A stretch of 48,329 nucleotides of DNA from Candidatus Omnitrophota bacterium. GTDB lineage: Bacteria; Omnitrophota; Gorgyraeia; Aquiviventales; Aquiviventaceae. Of this stretch, positions 14,329 through 23,100 are shown piece by piece (positions within the stretch are counted from its first letter, which is position 1; each line of letters begins with the position of its first letter). The position numbers were made by a program, and so were the translations under genes. Location: NCBI GenBank assembly GCA_016206685.1, contig JACQRB010000056.1:1-48329 (forward strand), read 5' to 3'. The notes below the pieces were generated by a model, which saw only the letters and a program-made list of their open reading frames with translations, was not told where the DNA came from and made no database searches.

Positions 14329-15219
14329 ATGAATCTAATGAGTGAAGATCAGACACGAGCTTACCTTGAAGAACTCCGCTGGCCGAACGGCGCACAATGC
14401 CCGTTTTGCACGCTTCACCAGGTTACAAAGCTCAACGGCAAACGGCCTGGCTTTTATCAATGCAATCGCTGCCGCAAGCAGTTTACTGTGCGAACAGGCT
14501 CGATCTTTGAGCGGTCGCACGTCCCGCTCTCCAAGTGGCTCCAGGCCGTCCACCTGCTATGCGCCAGTAAGAAGGGCATGAGCGCCTTGCAGGTGTCGCG
14601 GATGCTTGAGGTCAGCTACAAGACAGCCTGGTTTCTGTGCCACCGGATTCGAGAGGCGATGCGCTCACCTGGGGGCTTGCTGACGGGTACAGTCGAGGTT
14701 GATGAAACCTACGTTGGTGGGAAGGAAAAGAACGCGCAGCGAGGACGCAGCACCCGCAAGAAAACGCCGCTCGTCGCCGTCATTCAGCGCAACGGCAAGG
14801 TACGGACTCAGGTCGTGCGTTCGGTGTCTGCCGCCAACCTGATGCGTGTCCTCAAAGAGAATGTTGACGTGGAATCAACCCTGATGACAGATGATTTCAT
14901 GTCGTACCGCCACGTCGATGAAGTGTTCTATCAACATGAAGCGGTGGTTCACAGCAAGAAGGAATACGCGCGGGGCAATGTCCATGTGAACAACTGCGAG
15001 TCCTTCTTTGCCTTGCTCAAGCGTGGCCTCATGGGGAGCTTCCACCATGTCTCGCGTAAGCACCTGGGGCGTTACTCCAATGAGTTTGCGTTTCGGTGGG
15101 ATACACGCAAGATCACAGACGCCGAACGGGTAGAGGCGGCTTTACGGCTTGCAGAGGGGAAGAGACTGATGTATTGTGATCTCACCAATGGGGAAACGGC
15201 CAAAGCGCAAGCCAACTAA
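14329..15219 (+). CDS. IS1595-family transposase
   Basis: This is a transposase of 296 residues, intact and of usual length. The N-terminus has the family zinc ribbon: CPFC (residues 24-27) and CNRC. Next comes a helix-turn-helix segment (GMSALQVSRMLEVSYKTAWFLCHRIREAM). The catalytic core follows with VEVDETYVGGKEKN (first Asp), LMTDDFMSYR (second Asp) and HVNNCESFFALLKRG (the Asn/Glu position). The YSNEFAFRWDTRK segment near the end is also typical. Terminal inverted repeats could not be defined on either side, so the element borders are unknown. It may be a fixed remnant or a still active copy. Confidence 0.93.
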   Translation: MNLMSEDQTRAYLEELRWPNGAQCPFCTLHQVTKLNGKRPGFYQCNRCRKQFTVRTGSIFERSHVPLSKWLQAVHLLCASKKGMSALQVSRMLEVSYKTAWFLCHRIREAMRSPGGLLTGTVEVDETYVGGKEKNAQRGRSTRKKTPLVAVIQRNGKVRTQVVRSVSAANLMRVLKENVDVESTLMTDDFMSYRHVDEVFYQHEAVVHSKKEYARGNVHVNNCESFFALLKRGLMGSFHHVSRKHLGRYSNEFAFRWDTRKITDAERVEAALRLAEGKRLMYCDLTNGETAKAQAN

Positions 15220-15319
15220 GAAGGCTGAACGGTTCTCGCTGTACCCGCTCTCGCCTGAACAAGTCCTCAAGAAGTTGCTCTCCTTGCCTCCTGCCAAGCG
15301 TAAGAAATCCTCCAAGTAG
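15188..15319 (+). CDS. small basic companion protein overlapping the transposase end
   Basis: The frame encodes 43 residues: a lysine/arginine/proline-rich start (MGKRPKRKPTKKAERF), a segment SLYPLSPEQVLKKLLSLPPA, and a basic tail KRKKSSK. The ATG lies 32 bases before the end of the transposase gene in another frame, next to a GGGGAAA-like sequence. From memory, short proteins with an SLxPLxxEExLxxLL-like core often follow IS1595-type transposases. This suggests a conserved accessory gene of the insertion sequence. Function is unknown. DNA binding or modulation of transposition is only a guess. Confidence 0.5.
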   Translation: MGKRPKRKPTKKAERFSLYPLSPEQVLKKLLSLPPAKRKKSSK

Positions 15320-15375
15320 TCAGTCCGCGAAGTTATTGCTGACTTATAGTGATAATTCCGAATAAAAAATATCAT

Positions 15376-15404
15376 TTGACAATAACTGCTACATTTGCCA
15401 TACT
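15376..15404 (+). promoter_or_regulatory. strong promoter of the MerR-ExeA-secretin operon
   Basis: Consensus TTGACA (15376-15381), a 17-base spacer and CATACT (15399-15404), with TGC before the -10, lie 29 bases upstream of the MerR ATG. It is the best-formed promoter in the window and sits between the transposase companion gene and the operon. Confidence 0.7.
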
Positions 15405-15433
15405 AACAGGTTTTTTTCGAAGGTCCATCAAAA

Positions 15434-15694
15434 ATGAAGACGACGACCATCTTGCTCACCGCCGGCGACATCATCGAGCGCTACCGCCTGTCCTACCAGA
15501 CCCTCAACTACTACACCAACCTGGGGCTCTTGCGGGTGGCCAAACGCGACGGGCATCAGCGGCTCTACGACGGGCGCGATGTCCAACGCAACCTCCAGGC
15601 GGTTGCCCGGCTCAAGGACGAAGGCTATCCCTTGCGGCTGATCTCGCGGATGCTGACCCAAGGGCTCTCCGCGTTGAAGGTGAGCGTGGGATGA
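15434..15694 (+). CDS. minimal MerR-type transcription regulator
   Basis: The 86-residue protein is essentially one MerR winged helix-turn-helix domain: LTAGDIIERYRLSYQTLNYY, then TNLGLLRVAKRDGHQRLYDGRDV and a following helix RLKDEGYPLRLISRML. It has no dimerisation coiled coil or effector domain. The classical DNA-binding order helix-turn-helix-wing (R-Y-Y, then GxQRxY) is kept. Its stop overlaps the ExeA-like gene start as ATGA. It is the first gene after the strong promoter and probably regulates the operon. A sensory partner, if any, would have to be another protein. Confidence 0.85.
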   Translation: MKTTTILLTAGDIIERYRLSYQTLNYYTNLGLLRVAKRDGHQRLYDGRDVQRNLQAVARLKDEGYPLRLISRMLTQGLSALKVSVG

Positions 15695-16563
15695 GCTACT
15701 ACCGGTTGCTCGGACTGGACCGCGAGCCCTTTTCGACCAATCCGGACCCGGCGTTTTTCTACCAGTCGCCGCAATACCGCGACACGCTGGCCAACCTCAT
15801 CATCGAGTTCCGGCTCAAGCGGGGCTTGAGCGTGGTCCTGGGCGACATCGGCGTCGGCAAGACCACGCTCGGGCGCAAGCTCATCCAGATGCTGCGGGAG
15901 CGCTCCAACTTTCTCTTCCACATGATCCTGGATCCCACCTATCCGTCTGAGGAGCTCTTCTTCCATGACCTCACCCGCACGCTGGGGATCGAGCTGCCCT
16001 GGCAGACCCCGACGCTGGTTGACTACCGGGATGCGCTGGAGCGGTTCCTGTTCCGCAAGGCCCTGCAGGAGGAGCAGACGATCGTGCTCATCATTGACGA
16101 AGCCCACAAGCTCAACGAGCTTTCCCTGGAAGTGTTGCGCCTCCTCCTGAACTATGAGACCAACGACGCCAAGCTCCTGCAGCTGGTGCTCTTGGGGCAA
16201 ATGGAGCTGCTGCCCCTCCTCATGGGCCTGCCCAACGTCGTCGATCGCATCAGCTTGAAGGGCACCTTGACACCGCTCACCTTGCTTGAAACCCACGAGT
16301 TGATCGCCTTCCGCCTGGAGGAGGCGGGCTACCGCTCGCACATCCCTCTGTTCAGCCCGGAGGCGGTTGAGACCATCTGCGCGTATACGGAAGGCTATCC
16401 CCGCCGGATCGCGATGGTGTGCCACCAGGCGTTGCGCCAGCTGGTCATGCGCCGGGAGCGATCGGTTAATGAGGGCTTGGTGGAGGAGCTGATTCAACAC
16501 GAGATGGAGTCGGGATGGGATCCGCCAAGAAGGGCAAGGAAACTCCAGCCGAGCAGTTGCTGA
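15691..16563 (+). CDS. ExeA/GspA-like AAA ATPase
   Basis: The protein of 290 residues is an ExeA-type AAA+ ATPase. It opens with the family hallmark YYRLLGLDREPFSTNPDPAFFY. Walker A is GDIGVGKTT (51-59) and Walker B is IVLIIDEAHK (about 131-140). The sensor and lid region follows with DRISLKGTLTPLTLLETHEL and YTEGYPRRIAMVCHQAL. ExeA/GspA proteins remodel peptidoglycan for secretin assembly. A related ATPase subfamily belongs to PEP-CTERM/exosortase loci. There is no peptidoglycan-binding domain in this short version. The gene is tightly packed, with a 4-base overlap to the regulator and a 49-base overlap to the GspC-like gene. It likely serves the secretin encoded next door. Confidence 0.92.
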   Translation: MSYYRLLGLDREPFSTNPDPAFFYQSPQYRDTLANLIIEFRLKRGLSVVLGDIGVGKTTLGRKLIQMLRERSNFLFHMILDPTYPSEELFFHDLTRTLGIELPWQTPTLVDYRDALERFLFRKALQEEQTIVLIIDEAHKLNELSLEVLRLLLNYETNDAKLLQLVLLGQMELLPLLMGLPNVVDRISLKGTLTPLTLLETHELIAFRLEEAGYRSHIPLFSPEAVETICAYTEGYPRRIAMVCHQALRQLVMRRERSVNEGLVEELIQHEMESGWDPPRRARKLQPSSC

Positions 16564-17192
16564 GGATGATCGAAGGTCCGGCCGGCGCCGCCAACGTACC
16601 ACACGCGTCGGCCTCGCCATCGCTCAGGCAGCTGTGGGCCGGCTTGCAGGAGCTGCCGGGACGCCTCTTGTCTCGGCTGCGACCCGCCCGACGGGAGACC
16701 GACGCGTTCCTGTGGAACCTGACGATGGCGCAGCGGCTCCTCTGGGGCGTGCTGCTGGCGTTGGGGGCGTATGTCGCGTTCGATTTGGTCGTCGTGCAGC
16801 CCAGGCCGAAGCTTGGGCGCAGGGTCGCGACCGCCACTGTGGAGCCGGCGACGGAGTCCCCGGGAGCCTCCGGCAGTCCCGCGAGTGCGCTCAAGCCGCT
16901 TGCCGAGTATCTGGCCGTCGTGCAACAGGCCAGTCCGTTCGGCGGGGCCGCCTCGATCATCGCCGCCCCCGCCGCGCAAAGCACGAAACAGCGGCTTGCG
17001 GAGCTGGCACAGGGGCTGGTGGTGGTCGGGATCGACCGCAGCGCCAATCCAGAGGCGATCATCGAAGATACGACGCAAAAGCGCACGTATTTCATTAAGG
17101 TGGGTGATGAGCTCAACGGGATGGCCGTTAAGGACATCAGTGTCAAGGGGGTCATCGTCAGCTATGAAGGGGAAGAGCTCCTCGTCAAGTAA
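16515..17192 (+). CDS. GspC-like inner-membrane protein of a secretin system
   Basis: The 225-residue protein has a cytoplasmic basic N-terminus, one membrane helix at about residues 73-95 (LLWGVLLALGAYVAFDLVVV) and a periplasmic part. The last 70 residues (ELAQGLVVVGIDRSANPEAIIEDTTQKR, then YFIKVGDELNGMAVKDISVKGV and YEGEELLVK) match the GspC homology-region pattern, a small beta domain that binds the secretin N-domain. No PDZ domain follows. Overlap with the ATPase gene and position just before the secretin support a role linking inner membrane and secretin. PulC/GspB-like or PilP-like function is the alternative. Confidence 0.75.
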   Translation: MGSAKKGKETPAEQLLRMIEGPAGAANVPHASASPSLRQLWAGLQELPGRLLSRLRPARRETDAFLWNLTMAQRLLWGVLLALGAYVAFDLVVVQPRPKLGRRVATATVEPATESPGASGSPASALKPLAEYLAVVQQASPFGGAASIIAAPAAQSTKQRLAELAQGLVVVGIDRSANPEAIIEDTTQKRTYFIKVGDELNGMAVKDISVKGVIVSYEGEELLVK

Positions 17193-17334
17193 GTGGGGCC
17201 TGTCGTGTCGCGCACCCGCTGGGCAGCGGGTGACGCGGAGCGGGGGCCCCCGCCGACCGCAGCCGACGACGCGCGCCGGCTGCGTCGGGGCGCGGACGGC
17301 GGGGTCGCGCAGCGGCAGGACCCGCTGCCTCCTG

Positions 17335-19023
17335 ATGGCCGTCTGGCTCGTCGGCGGCGGTGTCTGGTTGAGCCTGCCGGCGGCGGCCCGCTCGGAGGAT
17401 GCGCTCGAGGATGCCCTCCTGGAGACGGCCTCGGCCGAGCCCCCTACCACGTACCTGCGGGGCATGGAGGAGCGGGTGTCGCTGGATCTGCGCTCGACCG
17501 AGGCGACCGATGCGCTGAAATACCTGGCGACCAAAGGCGGCTTGAACATCGCGATCAGCAAGAACGTCGCGGGCCGCGTGAACCTGTTCCTGACGGATGT
17601 GCCGATCCGCGACGTCTTCGACTTGGTCCTGCGCAGCAACGAGCTCGCCTACGACAAGCAGGGCAACATCTACAACATCATGACCGAGGCCGAGTATCGC
17701 GCGCTCTACGGCAAGCGCTTCGCGGACCTGCGGCGCGTGGAGACCTTCCGCCTGAAGTACGCCATCCCAGAGCAGGCGTTCAACCTCTTGGATGCGCTCA
17801 AGAGCGAGATCGGCCGCTTGCTGGTTGACGAGGACTCCGGGACCGTCTCCGTCATGGATACGCCGGAGCGGTTGCGCCAGATGGAAGAGGCCCTCGGGAC
17901 CCTGGAGCAGGGCAACACCGTGCGCGTGTTCGATCTGCGCTACGCCAAGGCCAAGGACGTGGAGGAGCAATTGAAGGACCAGCTCGAATCCAAGAAGCTG
18001 GGCTTCATCAAGGCCGACGAGCGCAGCAACCAGGTGATCGTGCAGACCCTGCCCAACCGGATGAAGGACATCGAGCAGCTGGTCAAGGCCCTGGACCGCA
18101 AGACCCGCGAGGTGCTCATTGATGGCCGGATCGTGAAGGTCAGCCTGGTCAACGGCGCCGATACCGGCATCGACTGGGACAAGATATTCACGAACCTGAA
18201 ATTCCACGGGATTGACACGACGAACAGCTTCCGCACCACGACGACGGGCACGGCGCCGTCCGAGGTCCCCGGCGTCACCAAGATCCGGATTCCGGACATC
18301 AACCTGCCGGGAGTGAAAACCAAGTCCGGCACGGACCACGAACTGAAGTTGGGCCAGTTGGCGTTCGGGACCGTCGCGCGCGACGGCTATGAGCTGTTTC
18401 GCTACCTCCAGACTCTCGGCAAAACGAAGATCATGTCCAATCCGCGCATCCTGGTCACGGAGAACCAGGAAGCCCGCATCCATGTGGGCACGCGCGAGGC
18501 CTACGTGACGACGACCACGACGACCGGCCAGACCACGACGACCACCGCCGAAGAGGTCCAGTTCATCGACGTGGGAATCCAGCTCGTGGTGACCCCGAAG
18601 ATCAACGAGGATGGGTTCGTCACCATGAAGATCAAGCCGGAGATCTCCAGCGTGATCCGCACGCTCACCACGCCCAGCGGCAACGCGATTCCCATCGTGG
18701 ATACCTCCACCGCGGAGACGAACGTCATGGTGCAAGACGGGGCGACGGTGATCATCGGGGGCTTGCGCAAGGATGAGAAGAAAGTCACCGATAAGCAACT
18801 CCCGTATCTGGGTCGTATTCCGCTGATCGGGCCGGCCTTGTTCCGGGACCGCGACCAGGATGACGAGACCTCGGAGCTGGTGGTCTTCATCACCCCCCAT
18901 ATCGTCGCCGGCGATACCCTGGTGACGGGGGATGAGGAGGCGTTGGGTGGAGGCATCAAGCCGTACCGGGAGTATCAACCCCTGCTGGAAAAGCGCGCGC
19001 GCGTGGAGCCGCTGAAACCGTAG
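17335..19023 (+). CDS. GspD/PilQ-type outer-membrane secretin
   Basis: This protein forms the outer-membrane pore. From the ATG at 17335 it has 562 residues with a signal peptide (MAVWLVGGGVWLSLPAAARS). An N0/STN-like domain follows (VSLDLRSTEATDALKYLATK to about residue 115). Next come two N1-type modules with VRVFDLRYAKAKDVEEQL and SNQVIVQTLPNRMKDIEQLV. The C-terminal secretin domain has SNPRILVTENQEARIHVG, a threonine-rich insert (YVTTTTTTGQTTTTTAEEV) and GATVIIGGLRKDE ... LPYLGRIPLIGPALFR. A GTG at 17230 would add a long arginine-rich leader, so the exact start is uncertain. No pilotin gene is obvious. Confidence 0.93.
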   Translation: MAVWLVGGGVWLSLPAAARSEDALEDALLETASAEPPTTYLRGMEERVSLDLRSTEATDALKYLATKGGLNIAISKNVAGRVNLFLTDVPIRDVFDLVLRSNELAYDKQGNIYNIMTEAEYRALYGKRFADLRRVETFRLKYAIPEQAFNLLDALKSEIGRLLVDEDSGTVSVMDTPERLRQMEEALGTLEQGNTVRVFDLRYAKAKDVEEQLKDQLESKKLGFIKADERSNQVIVQTLPNRMKDIEQLVKALDRKTREVLIDGRIVKVSLVNGADTGIDWDKIFTNLKFHGIDTTNSFRTTTTGTAPSEVPGVTKIRIPDINLPGVKTKSGTDHELKLGQLAFGTVARDGYELFRYLQTLGKTKIMSNPRILVTENQEARIHVGTREAYVTTTTTTGQTTTTTAEEVQFIDVGIQLVVTPKINEDGFVTMKIKPEISSVIRTLTTPSGNAIPIVDTSTAETNVMVQDGATVIIGGLRKDEKKVTDKQLPYLGRIPLIGPALFRDRDQDDETSELVVFITPHIVAGDTLVTGDEEALGGGIKPYREYQPLLEKRARVEPLKP

Positions 19024-19025
19024 CC

Positions 19026-20108
19026 ATGCCTGAGCCAGCCCTCGTGCCAGGATCCCAGAAACCCGGCGGGCCGCTGGGAAGTGGGACCATGTGGCTCGTG
19101 GCCCTGCTGGTCATCGCCAGCGGGGGGGCGACCTACTTTGGCTGGCGCGCCCAACAACTGACCACCACCTTGCACCAGTTGACCCATCAGCGGGAGGGGG
19201 TTGAAGAGGCCCAGACGACGCTGCAAACTCGCTGGCAGACGATCCAGACGCAGTACGACGAGCTCACCAAGACCCACCAGGCGCTGAGCCAGGATCGTGA
19301 CAACCTCATCGCCCAAGTGGCGGGCACGAAGGAAACCTTGGAGCGCCAACGCGAGGAAACCGCTCGGCACGAGTCGGCGGCCCGGCAGACCGCGGCTGAG
19401 CGGGATCTGTTGGCGTCCCTGCTCAAGAAGGCCGCCCAGGAGCACCAGGCGTTGAGCGGCCAGGTGGGGCCGCTCCAGGAACAGCTCCAAGAGCTCGAGC
19501 GCGTCTACGACCAAGCTCTTCAGGAGCGGGATGCCCTCAAAGGCGACCTGGCCAAGGCGCTCCAGAAAACCCATGAGAAGCAGCTCAAACAAGACCTGGC
19601 CTCGCAGCGCAAGGAGCGCCAGGAGCTGGAGCGGCAGTTGCGCTCGGCCCAGCGAGAGATGGGAGAAATCCAGGGGCGCGAAACGCGCGTGAAGAAACAA
19701 TTGAAGTCGCTCCAAGAGGATTACGCGAAGGTGGCCGCCGACCGCAATCGGCTCAGGCGGCAGAACACCATGATTCCCAGCGACGTCAACCAACTGGCGC
19801 GGGAGCACCAGCGTCTGTTGAAGGAGACGGCCGACATGCACTACAACCTGGGGGTGCTCTTCAGCGAGCAAAAGCAGTATGCCCAGGCGGCGGCGGAGTT
19901 TGGCAAAGTCATCGAGCTGCGTCCCGATGACGCGGATACCTACTACAACCTCGGGGTGATCTATGCCGAGCATCTCCCGGACCGGGAGCGGGCGATCGCG
20001 CATTTCCGCCGGTATCTCAAGATCAATCCGCGGGCCCGAGATGCCAGTTGGGTCAAGCAGTACATCGCGTCCTGGCAAGCCTATGAGGCGAAAGAACGCC
20101 TGGAGTAG
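19026..20108 (+). CDS. membrane-anchored coiled-coil protein with C-terminal TPRs
   Basis: The 360-residue protein has one membrane helix at about residues 22-40 (MWLVALLVIASGGATYFGW). A long coiled coil rich in Q, E, L and K then runs from about 42 to 255. Two or three tetratricopeptide repeats follow at about 271-345 (MHYNLGVLFSEQKQYAQAAAEF, then KVIELRPDDADTYYNLGVIY). The TPR end carries LPDRERAIAHFRRYLKINP. The domain order places the coiled coil and TPRs in the periplasm. It starts two bases after the secretin stop. It is probably a scaffold or assembly factor of the secretin complex. No enzyme motif is visible. Confidence 0.85.
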   Translation: MPEPALVPGSQKPGGPLGSGTMWLVALLVIASGGATYFGWRAQQLTTTLHQLTHQREGVEEAQTTLQTRWQTIQTQYDELTKTHQALSQDRDNLIAQVAGTKETLERQREETARHESAARQTAAERDLLASLLKKAAQEHQALSGQVGPLQEQLQELERVYDQALQERDALKGDLAKALQKTHEKQLKQDLASQRKERQELERQLRSAQREMGEIQGRETRVKKQLKSLQEDYAKVAADRNRLRRQNTMIPSDVNQLAREHQRLLKETADMHYNLGVLFSEQKQYAQAAAEFGKVIELRPDDADTYYNLGVIYAEHLPDRERAIAHFRRYLKINPRARDASWVKQYIASWQAYEAKERLE

Positions 20109-20112
20109 CGAC

Positions 20113-23100
20113 ATGAACAGCGGCACCTCCTCAGCATCTTGCGGGTTCAGAAACGGCGTGTGGGTCCGGGGATGGGTGGGCCTGATGCTGGTGCTTGGCC
20201 TGTCCGGGAGGCTCTTCGCCGATTCCCAGGACGCCCAAGGCACGTTCGAGAGCGCCTACAAACAAGGCCAGGCGCTCTACGAGCAGGGCAAGTACCAGGA
20301 AGCCACCGCCGCGTTCCAACGGGCGCTGCAGCTTATGGATCGCGATTCCTCTCATGGCGCTGCGGGGGGAGCGGCTCCTCCCCCCACGGCTGAGGAGTCC
20401 TCGGACTATCAGCAAGCCCTCAAGGAAGCTGTCGCCGTGCCAGTCCCGTCGGATGCCGTTGGGCATTCCCAGCTGACCTTCCTGGCGACCCAGATTGAAC
20501 AGTTCAAGACGGCCCTCGAGGTGAAAGAGGACGAGCTGCGACGATTCGCCCAGACGCTCGCCGAACGCGACCAGCAGGTGCAGCAAGCCGGCCGCGAGCG
20601 GGACCGGCAGGCCGCGAGGGTTTCTGAGCTGACAGGCAAGGTCCAAGCGATTCAAAGCGATAACCAGAATCTGCTGAAAGAGCGGGAGAGCCTCAAGCAG
20701 ACCAGCCATGAGCTTGAAGAGCGCGTGTCGGGCCTGCAAGAGGACCTGGCCGGGCTCAAGGGCCAATGGAGCACGGAGCTGGAGCAGACCAAACGCACGC
20801 TCGCGCAACGCGAAGCTGAGCTGGCGCTGGCCAGACAGGCGGACGTCAAACTCCAAGCGCAAACCGACCAACTCCGGACCCGCGACCTCCAACTGGCGCA
20901 ACTGCAGGAGCAGCTGCGCACCCTTCAGGACACGTACGCCGCGACCACGCGCGAGGCCGACGCGCTTCGGACGAACCTCTCGCCCATCACGGGCGAGTTC
21001 GAGCGGATGAAGCAAGCCTACGCGTCCGACCGGGAGGCGTTGAAACAGCTCACCAACGACCACGATCAACTGCAGGCCGAGCGCAACCAGTTGAAGGACA
21101 GTCTGCGCGTCGCGCAGCAGGCGAATGCGCAGCTCACCGATGACCTGGTGGGGGCGCGCTCCACGGCGAGCCAGCTTGAGGGGCAACTCGCGAAGCTGAA
21201 AAACGAGCTGGCGGGCCGTCAGCAAGACATGATGCGCACCCAGGACACGATGACGAAATCGGAAGGGCGCTTCACGCAGGCGACCCAAGAGCTTAAAACG
21301 CTCCGGGAGTCCAATGCGTCATTGCAGGCGCAACTCCGCCAGACCACGGATGAAGTCCTCGAGAGCCGGACGAAGCTGAAGGTCCAAGAAGAGCAGACCC
21401 AGCAGGCCCGCCAGGCCTTGACCCAAGCGCAGGAACGTCTCTCGAAGGTGAGTGTCGAGCGCGAGCAATCGCAGCAACAACTCAGCGCCCTGCAACAGGA
21501 GCAGGCCCAGACGCGGAATCAACTGGCTGGCCTGGCCCAGGAGACGGCGGCGGCGAAGGAGCGGGAGCGCAAGGCCACCGACCAACTGCAGTACGTGCGG
21601 GATCTGAACGCGCAACTGGCGAAGACCGGCGAACAGCAGGCGGCCAAATCCATGGAATCGGCCGCTCGTCTGCAGGCGGCGGATAGAGACCACCAGGCGC
21701 TGGCGAAGGAACTGGACCAGGCCAAACGCGCCAACCAACAGCTCGAAAAGCATCTGAAAACCGCCCAGGACGAGGCCACGCAGACCCGGGAGGGCTTTCG
21801 CAAGGAGCTGGACCAGGCCAGACAACTGCTCGGCAGCCGCGAAGAAGAGCTCGCCTCGGCGAAAGAGCAGGCCGCCCAGGCGCAGACGGCCGTGACTACC
21901 CTTGACCGGCAGCGGGCGGTCCTCGAGGGGCGCCTGACGTCGAAAGAGGAGGAGGCGCGGCGACTGACCCAGACCCTGGCCCAACACGATCAACAGCTCC
22001 AGCAGGTCTCACAGGAGCGGGATCAGCGGGACGTCAAGCTCGCTGAACTGGGTGCGCAGCTCCAAGCCGGCCGCAAGGATCAACAGACGACACTCGCCCA
22101 AGCGGAGGGCGCCAAGCGCGCCAACCGGGAGCTGGAGGAGCGTCTGCGGCTTGCGCAAAACGAGTTCACGCAGGCTCAAAGCCGGTGGAGTCGGGAGCTT
22201 GAGCAGGTGAATCGCACGCTCGCCAAGCGCGAGGCGGACCTGGCGACGGCCACGAAACAGCTCGAACAGGCGCAGGCCGACACCAGCACCCTGAAACAAC
22301 AGCAAGCCGTCCTCGAGCACCGCCTGCAGGAGCGCTCGACGGAGACACAGGAGCTGGAGCGCAAGATGGCCGCGCTGACCCAGCAGCTGCAACAAACCCA
22401 AAGCGACCTCACCGCCAATCAGCAGCAGGTGGCGGCGTTGCAGGAACGAGTCAATGAGCGCACGCAGCAACTCACAGGCCAGGGGGAAGAGCTCGCCCAG
22501 TCGCAGGCGCAGCTGCGCGACCTGGAACGCGCCTACGCGACCTCCAAGACCGAAGGGGAGCAGATGCGCACCACGCTGGCTTCGAAAGAAGAAGAGCTGC
22601 GGCGGCTCAGTCTCACCATGACGCAGGACCAGCAAGCGCTTCGGCAGGCGACCCAAGAAGCTACCGAGGCGCAGTTCCAGCGCAAGCATCTGGAAGAGCA
22701 GGTTCGGATCGCCAAAGAAACCCAGGGGGGATCGGAAGAGGAGTTGAAGTCCACGCGCCAGCAAGCCGCACGCCTGCAGGATCAACTGGTGGCCGCGCAG
22801 TCCGACCGGGACCGGTTCCGCAGCGGGATCGATCAGCGGGAGACGCAGCTGGGGCAACTGCAGGCCGAGTTGAGCGGCGTCCGACGGGAACTGGCCGGCG
22901 CGCAAGCCGAATCCAAGCAGGTCGAGCTCGGTGCCCAGGAGCGGGAGCAGCAGCTCGTCGTGGATCGCGAAGGCTACAAGTGGCAGGTTGATCGCCTGCA
23001 GCGCGAGCTGGAGCGCTCGCAGGCCGCTTACCGGCAACTGACCCAGGAGCGGGAGCAGCAGCTCAATGCCATCGCCCAGCGCACGGTCGGCAAGGAAGAT

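Noticed and set aside
14281..15365. Terminal inverted repeats of the IS1595 element
   Set aside because: Both flanks have T-rich tracts, but no inverted match longer than about seven bases could be aligned, so no element ends or target duplication are claimed.
17185..18978. Long open frame of 597 codons on the minus strand
   Set aside because: It lies fully opposite the secretin gene, whose protein is clearly recognisable. The product is rich in D/R/H/L with no family, which is the expected shadow of high-GC coding DNA.
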